Numbered from the stretch's first letter, positions 1 through 9,493 are shown. The stretch: 64,000 nt of DNA from Fodinicola feengrottensis (GCF_010993775.1 NZ_WOTO01000009.1:124001-188000); one strand, 5' to 3'. Made by a program: numbers and translations. The notes: generated by a model not told the origin, from the letters alone.

Positions 1-522
1 TTCGTGCAAATCGGCGTGACCGCGCTGCTGGTGGGGATAGCGGCTGCCATCTTTTTCCGCAGCAGGCCGGACATCGACCCGGCGCGCCCGGTTGGTTCGG
101 CACGCTGGCATCGCCACTACATGTCGCTGGGAGCCAAGGCGCTGCTCGGGCTGGCCGCGATGATCGACGTGGGAATGCTGGGGTCGTCCCTGCTGATGTG
201 GACCGGGACGGTCACCCGGTGGGCCTCGCTGGTGGTCGTCATCCCGATCCTGGCCGGCGTCACGGTGGCTATCGTGGTCCTGGCCAGAAACAGCCGCCAG
301 CGGGACGACGGTGAACCGGACACCGGCCTGACCCATCGGGACGACGACAAATACTGGCGGGGCGGCCTGTTGTACGTCAATCGCGACGACCATGCGCTGA
401 TGGTTCCGCGCCGCTTCGGCATCGGATGGACACTCAACTTCGGCAATCCGAGGACCGCGATGCTGTTGGCCGGCCTGGCCGCCCTGATCGCCCTGCTGAT
501 CACTCTCCGTCTCGCGGGCTGA
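1..522 (+). CDS. DUF5808-type membrane protein, 5' partial
   Basis: The reading frame is open to the left edge, so this is the C-terminal part of a longer protein; the GTG at 4 is probably internal. About four hydrophobic segments are visible (near residues 3-18, 42-64, 72-93 and 151-170). Before the last one is a soluble stretch with YVNRDDHALMVPRRFGIGW, which matches my memory of the DUF5808 domain found at the C-terminus of SdpI/DUF1648-like actinobacterial membrane proteins. The function of this family is not established; relatives of SdpI confer immunity to a killing peptide, but that is family knowledge and not shown here. It ends a few bases from a convergent gene. Confidence 0.6.
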   Translation, partial: FVQIGVTALLVGIAAAIFFRSRPDIDPARPVGSARWHRHYMSLGAKALLGLAAMIDVGMLGSSLLMWTGTVTRWASLVVVIPILAGVTVAIVVLARNSRQRDDGEPDTGLTHRDDDKYWRGGLLYVNRDDHALMVPRRFGIGWTLNFGNPRTAMLLAGLAALIALLITLRLAG

Positions 523-528
523 CCGACA

Positions 529-1469
529 CTAGCTACCGTTTTTGGTGCCTTGACGTACATAGTTAATGCTGTGCGATGACTGGAATGTGTCGACGGGTGT
601 CCGGACGTCCGGCACATACTCGGTGTTCCAGAGCGACGAGCGGACCACCCCGGCCGGTGGTTGGGCGAAACCGGGGACGCCCGCCGGAGCGTTGGCGGCG
701 ATCATCGGTGCCATCGTTTTCGCCAGTTTCAGAGCTGATTCCAGTGCGCCAACATGCCGGCTATGAGCTCTGGTCGCCACCTCCAGGTGGCCGTACTCGA
801 ATCGCATGACACCGAATCTGGCCGCCGAGATCAACGCCTGGCTGTGGTCGGTCAGGAGCACGCTGCCGTCCGCGAGCGATCCGGCCTTGACCCGGAAACG
901 ACCGTCGAAGCGCCGGTCGCCGGTACTGATCATCGTCCAGTTGTCCGGTGGCTCATCCGGCCCGGCAACAGGACGGTATCGGCGCACGTCCAGCCGGAAC
1001 GACGACTCCGTCGTCGAGGATGTCATCCGTACCAGGCCAAAGGTGCCACCGACGCCGGAGAGCGCCGGTGCAATCGACACCCGCATCCCGTCGATCTGGC
1101 CGCACAGTTCGATGCCGGGAAGATCCTCGCTCTGCCGAATGGCGAGCCCCCACCTGCCGGCGAGCTTGCGCAGCCCAGACTTGGTCACTCCGCCGCGCCG
1201 CGCGGTAAGGATGGCCACCGGAACGAAGAGAAGAGTACGAAAATGACCATCATCGCGCCGCCGATCACGGTCGTCAGGTTGGCCGTGTCCTTGGTGGGAA
1301 TGCCCGATTCCGGCGAGGCAAACCAATACAGCGCGCAGCAACCCGCGCCCTGAACAAGAAAAAACAGGACCAGCCATCTGACCACTCTCATCAGGGGATG
1401 ATATTTCGCGATCGCCAAAATCAGCCGCCGCGGCCGTTGGCTTGTCCCCATCTCCGCCCGTACGGGCAT
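529..1469 (-). CDS. Hypothetical two-helix membrane protein (frameshifted)
   Basis: Two overlapping minus-strand frames join into one protein of about 310 residues. The upstream frame gives two membrane segments (VVRWLVLFFLVQGAG and the stretch around VIGGAMMVIFVL). Near 1220 the coding frame changes and continues as FVPVAILTARRGG, which completes the second helix, followed by a soluble domain of about 220 residues ending at 529. The best start may be the Met before RVVRWLV (about 1391) rather than 1469. I do not recognise the soluble domain; it is rich in beta-type sequence (GMRVSIAPALSG, FRLDVRRYRP). It converges on the gene ending at 522. A single-base error near 1220 is the simplest explanation of the break. 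Confidence 0.5.
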
Positions 1470-1542
1470 CGAGTAGTTGTACCTAGACGATCATCGCGGT
1501 TGTGCTCATGGAATCCGACGGCCCGGCCGGCAGCCTGAAGAC

Positions 1543-2897
1543 ATGACAACAACGACTGTTCCGAGCGCGGCCGCGCTGGCCGCCGCCACCGGGAACGACC
1601 GCGACAGGTACGTCGACTTTCTTCGGGTGTTCTCGATTGGTGCGGTGGTGATCGGCCACTGGTTCATGGCACTTTTGTTGGCACACAACGGAGTCGCGAT
1701 CGCGAAGACCTTACCGGCGCAGCTGGTGACATGGCTCTGGCAGGTCATGCCGCTGTTCTTCTTCGTCGGCGGGTTCTCGCACGCGGTGACGCTGCGATCG
1801 ATGCGTCGGCGCGGCGGTACGACCGCGGATTTTTCCTTCGGTCGCGGGTGTTGCGGCTGCTGCCGCCGGTGGTGCTGATGGTGGGCTGCTATGCGGTGCT
1901 GTCCATCGTGCTGGAAATCGTCGGGTGGGCGGACGGCCCGTACGCGCTGGCCGCCGAGACGGTCACCGGTCCGCTCTGGTTCATCGGGGTCTACCTCGCG
2001 GTTTCGCTGCTGGGCTCCGGTGATGGACCGACTGCACCGGCGGTTCGGCGCGCGAGTGGTCGTTTTCCTCGCCGTCGCGGTGGCCGCTGTCGACATTCTC
2101 CGGATCTCCAGCGGTGTCAACGAAATGGGACTGCTGACCGAGTTGCTGGTCTGGTTGACGATCCACCAGCTCGGCTTCTGCTACGCCGATGGTTCCTTGG
2201 TAGCGGCTGGAAAACGCTTCCTGGCGTCGATGACTTTCGGGGCGCTCGCGGTGACGGTCATCCTGACGCTTGTCACTCACGCGTACCCGGTCACGATGGT
2301 GAGTTTCGGCGGCAGCGGCGCGGCGAACACCAACCCGGCCGACCTGGCCCTGCTGTCCCACGGATGCTGGCTCGTCGGGTTGGCGATGCTGCTCCGGCCG
2401 GCGGTTAACCGGGTACTGCGCAACCGTCGCATATGGACCGGTGTGATCATCGGAAATGGCGTCATCATGACGGTTTTCTGCTGGCACCTGACCGCGACCT
2501 TCCTGGCCGAGGGCGCGCTCGGCTGCTCACCGACATCGTGGTGCCGGCCGCCGGCGGCCTCGCCTGGTGGACGCTCGCGCTGCCGGTGTGGCTGGTCGCC
2601 TGCGGTCTCGCGCTGGTCGGTCTGGTCGCGATTTTCCGCCGGTTCGAACGGATCGCGATCGCGCCGGCCTCCCGACCAGGGACAGCCGCGCAACTGGCCG
2701 CGATTGGCGGCACCGCGCTGAGCGCCGCCGGAATGTTCGCGGTGGCGCCGATCGGCCTGACCGGACTGCTGGCACTGCGTACGGAGGCGGTGGACGGCGT
2801 TCCGATGACCGGTTTCGGCGCGCTGGCACTGATTTTCGCCGGAGTCACCCTGCTGGTGCTGAGCGGAGCTCGTCGGGAAAAGCAACTATCCGCCTGA
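1543..2897 (+). CDS. Acyltransferase 3 family membrane protein (three frameshifts)
   Basis: The N-terminus (MTTTTVPSAAALAAATGNDR, then DRYVDFLRVFSIGAVVIGHW) is the classic start of acyltransferase-3 (OafA/YrhL-like) integral membrane enzymes, which move acyl groups to cell-surface or secreted molecules. The conserved His of the first helix is present (VVIGHW). Multiple hydrophobic helices follow across three reading frames, with switches near 1812, 2015 and 2520; the pieces RYDRGFFLRSRVLRLLPP, VMDRLHRRFGARVVVF and LLTDIVVPAAGGLAWW join smoothly. The total of about 450 residues suits the family. The substrate is unknown. It ends at a strong inverted repeat shared with the convergent gene. Confidence 0.75.
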
Positions 2898-2903
2898 TCC
2901 GGG

Positions 2904-2970
2904 ACCTCGCTTTCGCGAACTCGACGTTGCCTGCACCGGCGACCAGCGGAACGTCGAGTTCGCGAAGGTC
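2904..2970. terminator. Bidirectional terminator between convergent genes
   Basis: A perfect 17-bp inverted repeat (arms 2912-2928 and 2950-2966, arm TTCGCGAACTCGACGTT) with a 21-nt loop lies in the 77-bp gap between two genes that end towards each other. The outer flanks (GACCT and AGGTC) also pair after a small bulge. There is no long U-tract, which is usual for actinobacterial terminators. Confidence 0.75.
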
Positions 2971-2974
2971 TGTC

Positions 2975-4969
2975 TCAGAGGGTGGCCGCCAGGCTGACGA
3001 AAGTGTCCAGCGCGGCCGGGTTGCCCAGCGCATCCCGGCTGACCGCTTTTTCTGGCGCCACTCCGGCGAGAATCCTCTTCACCGGCACCTCACACTTCTT
3101 CCCGCTCAGCGTCCGCGGGATGTCGGCGACCACGAAATACCGGTCCGGGACATGCCGCGGTGACAGCTCAGTACGCAGCGCGGCCTTCAGTTTCGGCTTC
3201 AACGCTTCAAGATCCGAGTGCGGCGCCAACACCAGAAAGCACCACAGCTCACCGTCTGATGTGGACGGTCCCAGCGCGGTGGTGTCGATCACCAACGAGT
3301 CAAGAACCTCATCGAAGCCCTCCACCACCCGGTAGAACTCGGCGGTCCCCATGCGTACGCCACCACGGTTGAGCGTCGAGTCGCGCTGCGACCGAAGATC
3401 ACGCACGAACCGCGCTCGGTCAGCATGAACCAGTCACCGTGCCGCCATTTTCCCGGGTACATCTCAAAATACGCGGCGCGCAGGCGGGAACCGTCTGGAT
3501 CGTTCCAAAAGGACACCGGCATCGACGGCATCGGTCGGGTGACCACCAGCTCGCCGACCTCGCCGATGACGGGCTGGCCGGATTCGTCGTACGCGTATGC
3601 CGCCGCACCCAGCGCCGCGCACGACATCTCCCCCATCCACACCGGAACCGTCGGCGCGGAGCCGACAAAGGCCGTGCACAGGTCCGTCCCACCGGACGTG
3701 CTGGAGATCTGTACGTGCTCGCCGACGGCCTCCGCGATCCAGCGGAAACCCTCGGTGGACAGCGGTGATCCGGTGGACCCGAGCACCCGGATGCCGGTCA
3801 GATCCACCTCGTCGCGTGGCCGCAGCCCCTTTTTCAGACAGGCCTGGATGAAAGGCGCGGACGTACCGAAATAGTCGATCTTCTGCTCGGCGGCCAGGCG
3901 CCACAACACGCCGAGATCGGGGTAGGCCGGATTTCCGTCGTACAACACAATCGTGGCACCCACCAGCAAGCCGGAGATGAGGAAGTTCCACATCATCCAG
4001 CCGGTCGTGGTGAACCAGAAAAAACCGCTGACTGGGGCCCAGATCGCCGTGCAGGCCCAGAATCTTCAAGTGCTCCAACAGAATTCCGCCCTGGCCCTGG
4101 ACGATTCCCTTGGGCAGGCCGGTGGTGCCGGAGGAATAGAGCACCCACAGCGGGTGGTCGAAGTCGACCGGCTCGTACGCCGGGTTCGCGCCCGCATTCT
4201 CGTCGAGGAATCGTTGCCAATCCAAGGTTCCGGCCAGCTCGGCGGATCCTTCGACGTAGTCGATGAGAACAGTGTTCCGTAGACTCGGAATCTCGTCCCG
4301 CAGGCGCTGAACCGTCGGCGTGACGTCGAAGGTTTTGCCGTTATAGCAGTAGCCGTTCACGGCTACCAGGACAACCGGCTCGATTTGCGCGAACCGGTCG
4401 AAAATCGCCCGCGGCCCGAAATCCGGTGAACACGACGACCAGATCGCGCCGAGGCTGGCCGCGGCCAGGAAAGCGACCAGCGTCTGCGGACAGTTCGGCG
4501 CGAGCGCGACCACTCGGTCACCTTTTCGCACGCCGAGCCCTTGCAAACCGGCCCGCGCGGACGCCACCTGCGACCGCAGCTCGGCGACCGTCAGTTCGGC
4601 GGAAAGGCCGTCCTCGCGCCGAAAAAAAACGACCGCGACATCGGTGTCCGTACGCCCCGGCAGCGCACGCAGCGCATGCTCGGCGTAGTTGAGCCGCGCA
4701 CCTGGAAACCAGCGCGCACCGGGCATCGAGTCGTCCGCCAGCACCCGCTGGGCCGCACGGTGAAACCGTACGTCGAAGAATTGGGCGGCAGCGCCCCAAA
4801 ATCCCTCCAGGTCGGTGACCGACCAGTCGTGCAGCGCGGCATACCCGCCGAGCGGATCCGCCAGCTCGACGCCACGGTTGTCCCGCACCCAGGCGGTGAA
4901 CGCGGCGAGCTTGCTGCCCGCGGCCCGCTCCGGGTCGGGCGACCAGAGGATCTCGGGCTGCTCCGACAT
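2975..4969 (-). CDS. aacS: Acetoacetyl-CoA synthetase (two frameshifts)
   Basis: An acyl-adenylate-forming enzyme that activates acetoacetate to acetoacetyl-CoA with ATP, in the cytoplasm. The N-terminal frame starts MSEQPEILWSPDPERAAGSK and carries the AMP-binding motif LYSSGTTGLPKGIVQG. The middle frame has MMWNFLISGLLVGAT and STSGGTDLCTAFVG, both typical of AacS, and the C-terminal frame has TLNRGGVRMGTAEFYRVVE and SGKKCEVPVKRIL, with the adenylation lysine region. The frame breaks once at an A6 run (4019-4024), where five A would restore the expected FFWFTTTGWMMWN, and again near 3380 in a GC repeat. Full length is about 660 residues, as usual. The convergent partner is the acyltransferase gene. 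Confidence 0.9.
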
Positions 4970-5072
4970 CGGCGACTCCTCAGCTGTGGTGACCGGCGCC
5001 TCATTCTCACCCCACCGACGGTTTTCCGCGAGTCCGTTGTGACCGATCACCGCTGTGCGAGGATGGCCGATC

Positions 5073-5285
5073 ATGGGCGAGCAAGAGGACACCCTCATCC
5101 GGGCGCCGCTGCGGATCGAGTACGGCTCGCTGCTGTGGGTGGGCGCGCGGACTTTTATCAACAACGAGGCTCTCATCATCGACTGCGCACCTGTACACAT
5201 CGGCTCGGACGTGCAGATCGGGCCGCGAGTGCTGCGTACGGTGCAGACCGGTGGACGTACCGAAGGGATCCCGGAACCATGGTGA
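5073..5285 (+). pseudogene. Truncated maltose/galactoside O-acetyltransferase-like remnant
   Basis: A 70-residue ORF matches only the central part of NodL/Maa-type sugar O-acetyltransferases: LRIEYGSLLWVGARTFIN, DCAPVHIGSDVQIGPRV, the start of a left-handed beta-helix. Family members run about 180-200 residues; here the N-terminal domain and the whole C-terminal half with the catalytic region are missing. The remnant ends in a stop overlapping the start of the next gene, so a deletion that fused the flanks is plausible. A short genuine protein cannot be excluded, but catalytic activity is unlikely. Confidence 0.55.
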
Positions 5286-6241
5286 CCATAGGAACAATGT
5301 TTCCCTGTGGCGTCTCGCCGCGGGAGCTGCCGGCGTACGCGCAGGACGCCGAGCGGGCCGGGTTCGGCGAGCTGTGGGTGGTCGAGGACTGCTTCTTCGG
5401 CGGTGGCATCGCCGCAGGTGGCGCCGCTCTCGCCGCGACTGAGCGGATCGCCGTCGGCATCGGTATCCTGCCGGCCGCGGCCCGAAACGCCGCCTTCACC
5501 GCGATGGAGCTGGGCACCCTTGCCGAGCTTTATCCGGGCCGGCTGATCGCTGGGATCGGGCACGGCGTGCCGGACTGGATGCGCCAGGTGGGCGCGTGGC
5601 CAGCGTCGCCGTTGGGGCTGCTGGAAGAGCATCTGACCACGGTCCGGCAGGTGTTGGCCGGCTCGGGCGTCAGCACTTCGGGTCCTTATGTGAATGTGCG
5701 GGACGTACGACTGGTACATCCGCCGGAGATCGCGCCGCCGGTGCTGGCCGGCGTTCGCGGGCCTAAGTCGCTGGCGGTGGCCGGGCGGGCCGCGGACGGC
5801 ACGATCCTCGCCGAACCGACGCCACCGGCGTACGTACGCACCGCGCTGTCGCAGATCGCCGCGGTCGGCGCCCACCAGCTGGTGGCCTACTCGCTGTTCG
5901 CCACCGACGCCGACCCGGCAGTCGCGCTGGAAACCGTCCGACCGAAGGTCGGCTCCGCGCTGGCCGGTCCCGCCGCGGACGCCCACCTCGCCGGCCAGCC
6001 GTTCGCGGACGAACTCCGCTCCCTGCGCGGGTCGACGAGCTCAGCGGCGGAGTTCACCGCCGCGCTCCCGGTCGAGTGGTTGCGCGCGCTCGCTGTCGTA
6101 GGGACGGTCGACGACTGCGTGGGCCGCTTGGATGAGCTCTCCGAAGCCGGCGCCGACTCCGTCGTACTCGTCCCCTCCGGCGATCTCGCCGCCCACCTGA
6201 GCGCGGCTGCCCCCGTACTCGCCGCCCTCCACGCTCTGTAA
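5279..6241 (+). CDS. Luciferase-like (F420-dependent type) oxidoreductase
   Basis: A 320-residue member of the bacterial luciferase-like / coenzyme F420-dependent oxidoreductase superfamily, a TIM barrel that binds a flavin-type cofactor. Visible landmarks are the opening strand VTIGTMFPCG, GFGELWVVED, the RIAVGIGILPAAARN strand, a PGRLIAGIGHGVPDWM segment typical of these enzymes, and AGVRGPKSLAVAGRAADGTI. The substrate cannot be read from the sequence. The start ATG at 5279 lies inside the preceding truncated ORF. A strong hairpin follows directly after the stop. Because an LLM protein could use FMN instead, the F420 assignment is an inference from the actinobacterial host. Confidence 0.8.
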   Translation: MVTIGTMFPCGVSPRELPAYAQDAERAGFGELWVVEDCFFGGGIAAGGAALAATERIAVGIGILPAAARNAAFTAMELGTLAELYPGRLIAGIGHGVPDWMRQVGAWPASPLGLLEEHLTTVRQVLAGSGVSTSGPYVNVRDVRLVHPPEIAPPVLAGVRGPKSLAVAGRAADGTILAEPTPPAYVRTALSQIAAVGAHQLVAYSLFATDADPAVALETVRPKVGSALAGPAADAHLAGQPFADELRSLRGSTSSAAEFTAALPVEWLRALAVVGTVDDCVGRLDELSEAGADSVVLVPSGDLAAHLSAAAPVLAALHAL

Positions 6242-6255
6242 CCCTCGGTCTGCCT

Positions 6256-6298
6256 CATCGACGCGATGCGTGCGTTCAGCGCACGCATCGCGTCGATG
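6256..6298. terminator. Strong hairpin terminator
   Basis: Perfect 19-bp inverted repeat, arms 6256-6274 and 6280-6298, with a 5-nt loop (TTCAG), between the convergent luciferase-like and P450 genes. It can serve both strands. Seventeen bases of the right arm recur exactly at 8627-8643. Confidence 0.8.
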
Positions 6299-6322
6299 CG
6301 GCAACCTCAGGGTGACAGAGCG

Positions 6323-7528
6323 TTAGAGGTGGACGGGGAGTTCGCGGAGGCCGTGTACGAGAGTGCTGCGGCGGTGCAGGAGGTCCCGCGCCGGTACGGC
6401 CAACGAGATGGCCGGGAAGCGGCGCAGCAGCGCGCCGATCGCGACCTGGCCCTCCATCCGGGCGAGCGACGCGCCGAGGCAGAAGTGCAGGCCGTGGCCG
6501 AAGGACAGGTGGCCGCTGGTGTCACGGTCCGGATCCAGCCGGGACGGGTCGGCGAACTTGTCACTGTCCCGGTTCGCCGAGCCGGTGGACAGGATCACCA
6601 TCGCGCCGGCTGGGATGACGGCATCGCCGATGCGTACGTCCTCCGCCGCGAACCGGATGGGTGCGTTGTGCACCGGCGAGTCCCAGCGCAGGAACTCCTC
6701 GACGGCGGCCGGCAGCAGAGCCGGGTCGGCCAGCAGGCGGTCGCGCTGCTCAGGGTGGGTCAGCAGGCCGAGCATGCCGTTGCCGATCAGGTTCGCGGTC
6801 GTCTCGTGACCGGCGATGAGCAGCATCATCGCCATCGCCACCAGCTCGCCGGGCGACAGCCGGTCGCCGGAGTCCGAGACCTCGATCAGGGCGGACAGCA
6901 GGGCACCGTCCGGCTCGGCCCGCTTGCGCTCGATGAGCTCGGACAAGTACGCCCCGAGGTTCGCGCCGGCCTCGTGCTTGTCGGATTGGGGGTTCTCGTC
7001 GACCATGGTCGCCGACCACGCGCTGAAGGACGGGCGGTCGGCGGCCGGTACGCCCAGCAGCTCGCAGATGACCTCGACCGGCAGCGACACCGCGTAGTGG
7101 TCGAGCAGGTCGACCCGACCGTCGACGACGTGGCTCGACAGCTCGTCCAGCAGCCGCTCAGCGATTGCCTCCACGCCTGGACGCAGGCCGTTGATCCGTC
7201 GTACGGTGAAGGCCTTGACCACCAGTTTGCGCAGGCGTGTGTGGTCCGGCGGGTCGGTCAAGATCATCATCGCGCCGCCGCCGACGTTGGCGATCGGAGC
7301 GGCGGCCCGCATCTCCTCCGGAAGCGTCCAGCGATAGTCCTTGGACAGCCGCGCGTCCAGGAACGCGGCCTTCACGTCCTCGTACCGGGTGACCAGCCAA
7401 GCCGTGCCACCCTCGGGCAGTGTGGCCTCGTGCACCGGCTGCTCGGCGCGTAGGAAGTCGTACGTCGGATACGGGTTTTTCCAGTACGAGTCGGAGAACA
7501 ACTCGGCGGCAGGCTCGGTGACGGTCAT
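6323..7528 (-). CDS. Cytochrome P450
   Basis: A 401-residue soluble bacterial P450 monooxygenase, which oxidises an organic substrate with O2 and electrons from a ferredoxin system. All landmarks are present and intact: the oxygen-activating I-helix AGHETT (about residues 237-242), the K-helix EEFLRW of the ExxR motif, and the heme loop FGHGLHFCLGASLAR with the ligand Cys near residue 350. The sequence pattern resembles CYP107/CYP105-like enzymes that act in specialised metabolism or drug oxidation, but no substrate can be named. No ferredoxin gene is adjacent. It is transcribed away from a TetR gene, with a palindrome in the shared promoter. Confidence 0.93.
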   Translation of the reverse strand: MTVTEPAAELFSDSYWKNPYPTYDFLRAEQPVHEATLPEGGTAWLVTRYEDVKAAFLDARLSKDYRWTLPEEMRAAAPIANVGGGAMMILTDPPDHTRLRKLVVKAFTVRRINGLRPGVEAIAERLLDELSSHVVDGRVDLLDHYAVSLPVEVICELLGVPAADRPSFSAWSATMVDENPQSDKHEAGANLGAYLSELIERKRAEPDGALLSALIEVSDSGDRLSPGELVAMAMMLLIAGHETTANLIGNGMLGLLTHPEQRDRLLADPALLPAAVEEFLRWDSPVHNAPIRFAAEDVRIGDAVIPAGAMVILSTGSANRDSDKFADPSRLDPDRDTSGHLSFGHGLHFCLGASLARMEGQVAIGALLRRFPAISLAVPARDLLHRRSTLVHGLRELPVHL

Positions 7529-7599
7529 CGTCGTACCAGCTCCTGCTCGGCCACTTCGGTCACGGGCACTCCTTCACCACTCACGGTCGTCGATGTCTG

Positions 7600-7629
7600 A
7601 CGTTAGAAACTGACACGAGTCAGTGTCAA
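7600..7629 (-). promoter_or_regulatory. P450 promoter with overlapping TetR operator
   Basis: On the minus strand TTGACA (7629-7624) and TAACGT (7605-7600) sit 18 bp apart, a good sigma-70-type promoter for the P450. Lying between them is the inverted repeat ACTGAC-ACGA-GTCAGT (7609-7624); the overlapping TGACAC/GTGTCA pair gives a second register. A regulator bound here would block the promoter. The divergent TetR gene is the obvious candidate. Confidence 0.6.
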
Positions 7630-7644
7630 ATATCGTTCCCGTCG

Positions 7645-8279
7645 ATGCCGTGCGACACTGCCCAGGTGGGCACAGTGGTGGAGCCGAACGGCCGCTCTTA
7701 CGGTGGCCTCAGCCCGCAGCGGCGCGAGGCCGAGCGGGTCGCCCGGTTCGTCGACGCGGGCCTGGAGGTGTTCGGTACGCAGGGCTTTCACGCCGCCACA
7801 GTGGACGCGGTCTGCGCGGCGGCCGGCCTCACCAAGCGCTATTTCTATCGGGGGTTCGGCTCGATGGAGGCACTGTTCCACGCCGTCTACCTGCGTTGCG
7901 CGGACTCCTTCATGCGGATGGCGATGAGCGTCGTCGACGACCCGTCAACCGACGCGCTCGCCTGCCTGAACCAGTTTCTCGCCGAGATCGAGTCGGACCC
8001 GCGGATCGCCGGGTGATGCTCGTGGAAGTCTTCGACATCAGCCCGACGACGTACCAACTGTGGCGTAAGACGATGAGCACTTTTGAAGACATGACAGCGA
8101 AATCGATCGGCGACCGTACGGGCGTCAACACCGCCCTGGTGGCACACGGCCTGATCGGCGCGATGCACTACATCGCCCGCGAATGGCTGGAATCCAGCTA
8201 CGCCCAGCCCCGCGCCGAGGTGGCGGCCAGCTGCAACATCCTCTTCGCCGCCGTACACACCAGCCTCGATACCCAGTAG
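7645..8279 (+). CDS. TetR-family regulator (frameshifted)
   Basis: The N-terminal helix-turn-helix is clear (FVDAGLEVFGTQGFHAAT then VDAVCAAAGLTKRYFYRGFG). The frame stops at 8016 after SDPRIAG, but one missing C near 8010 would continue it as ARVMLVEVFDISP and run to the stop at 8279, giving about 211 residues, the usual TetR length. The C-terminal ligand domain contains LVAHGLIGAMHYIAREWLES. It is divergent from the P450 gene and a palindrome lies between them, so local repression of the P450 and of itself is likely. The break is probably a sequencing error. Confidence 0.8.
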
Positions 8280-8369
8280 GCCGAACTTCGATTACTGAGA
8301 GCGCCGGATTGGGCCGCCTATGTGTGCTTAGCGCGAGGTTGGTGTGGTTCTGGTCGGCGACTGCGGGAT

Positions 8370-8403
8370 AATGTCCTGCATTCGACGTCGAGTGCAGGAC
8401 ATT
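8370..8403. promoter_or_regulatory. 34-nt near-perfect palindrome downstream of TetR
   Basis: AATGTCCTGCA and its complement TGCAGGACATT flank a TCGACGTCGA core; only one base pair of the 34-nt symmetry is broken (T facing G). It lies about 90 bp after the TetR stop in a 380-bp stretch without a gene, so it could be a terminator for the TetR transcript or a protein-binding site. Confidence 0.5.
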
Positions 8404-8525
8404 GTCCCGCACTCGATGGGCTTCGCGGCCCGCGTCGTGGGAGGCCGCCGAGGCGAGACGAGGAACTCCAGCACCTACAGCCCCAAAAACCTCAAGACAC
8501 GCAAAAATTTTTCGTCTCCGCGCGT

Positions 8526-8596
8526 CCTCAAACCCACCCCCCACCCGATTTGGGTGGGGGCCAATTTATACCAGGGGGTACGACAGTTTCGCGCCG
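8526..8596 (+). repeat. Dispersed intergenic repeat, copy 1
   Basis: A 71-bp unit that starts CCTCAAACCCACCCCCCACC, contains a CCCACC...GGGTGGG hairpin, and ends GGGTACGACAGTTTCGCGCCG-like sequence. The same unit occurs twice more at 17112-17285, in inverted orientation to each other. The 8281-8661 stretch holds this repeat, the palindrome at 8370 and no gene that I can support. Confidence 0.75.
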
Positions 8597-8661
8597 TAGC
8601 GGATACTTCGATGGAACCAGGACTGACGCACGCATCGCGTCGAGGAGGACAGAGTCCGGGG

Positions 8662-9426
8662 TCAGGTGAGTTTGCGGCCGCCGTCGACGTAGATGATCTG
8701 GCCGGTGATGAACGACGACTCGTCGCTGGTGAGGAAGGCGATCGTGTTGGCGATGTCCTCGGGCTGGCCGACCCTGCGTACCGGCGTGATCGACGCGGCC
8801 TGCTTCTGCAGCTCCTCGGGCGTCACCCCGACCCGGCGGGCGGTGTCGTCGGTCATGTCGGTCGCGATGAAACCAGGCGCGACCGCGTTCACGTTGATGC
8901 CGAACGGGCCGAGCTCGATGGCGAGCGTACGAGTGAAGCCCTGCAGCCCCGCCTTGACCGCGGAGTAGTTGGCTTGGCCGCGGTTACCCAGCGCGGACAC
9001 ACTGGACATGCTGACGATCTTGCCGTACTTGCGCTCCACCATGTACTTCTGGACGGCCTTGCTGGCCAGGAACGCGCCCTTCAGGTGCACCGCCACCACG
9101 GTGTCCCAGTCCTGCTCGGTCATCTTGAAAAGCAGGTTGTCGCGGGTCACGCCGGCGTTGTTGACCAGGATGTCGACCGAGCCGAACTCCTTGGCCAGCC
9201 GGTCCACCGCGGCGGTGATCTGCTCGCCGTTGGACACATCGGCGCCCAGCGCGATTGCCTTACCGCCAGCCGAAGTAATGGCGTCCACAGTGGACGCGCA
9301 GGTCGACTCCTCCAGGTCCAGGACGCCCAGCGCGGCGCCGTCGGACGCGAGCCGGCGAGCCACCGCCGCGCCGATCCCGCGGGCGGCTCCGGTCACCAGT
9401 GCGACTCTCTGCTCAGGTGTGGCCAT
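8662..9426 (-). CDS. SDR oxidoreductase, FabG-like 3-oxoacyl reductase
   Basis: A 254-residue classical short-chain dehydrogenase. The cofactor motif VTGAARGIGAAVARRLA is at residues 10-26, the NNAG motif at ILVNNAGVTRDN, and the catalytic Ser-Tyr-Lys triad at SMSSVSALGNRGQANYSAVK. The C-terminal PVRRVGQPEDIANTIAFL and SSFITGQIIYVDGG are typical of FabG-like 3-oxoacyl-(ACP/CoA) reductases that use NAD(P)H. It stands alone on the minus strand with its own promoter region. A role in fatty-acid or related ketone reduction is likely; whether the carrier is ACP or CoA cannot be decided. Confidence 0.85.
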   Translation of the reverse strand: MATPEQRVALVTGAARGIGAAVARRLASDGAALGVLDLEESTCASTVDAITSAGGKAIALGADVSNGEQITAAVDRLAKEFGSVDILVNNAGVTRDNLLFKMTEQDWDTVVAVHLKGAFLASKAVQKYMVERKYGKIVSMSSVSALGNRGQANYSAVKAGLQGFTRTLAIELGPFGINVNAVAPGFIATDMTDDTARRVGVTPEELQKQAASITPVRRVGQPEDIANTIAFLTSDESSFITGQIIYVDGGRKLT

Positions 9427-9482
9427 CGGGTCGTGTCACCTCTCGGTTCAGGGGGCGCTTGTACGTACGTGGCGCGATTCTA

Positions 9483-9493
9483 GAACGGCGTTC
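9483..9493. promoter_or_regulatory. Candidate operator upstream of FabG-like SDR
   Basis: GAACGGCGTTC, a perfect 11-bp inverted repeat within TAGAACGGCGTTCG, lies 57 bp upstream of the SDR start. It resembles actinobacterial lipid-regulator boxes of the AAC-N2-GTT type (KstR-like) except for one extra base in the spacer; the resemblance is weak evidence. Confidence 0.3.

Noticed and set aside
3464-5986. An 840-residue open frame on the minus strand across aacS and the luciferase-like gene
   Set aside because: Only its middle part encodes the N-terminal half of aacS; the flanks are low-complexity antisense reading of other genes, a common effect of high GC.
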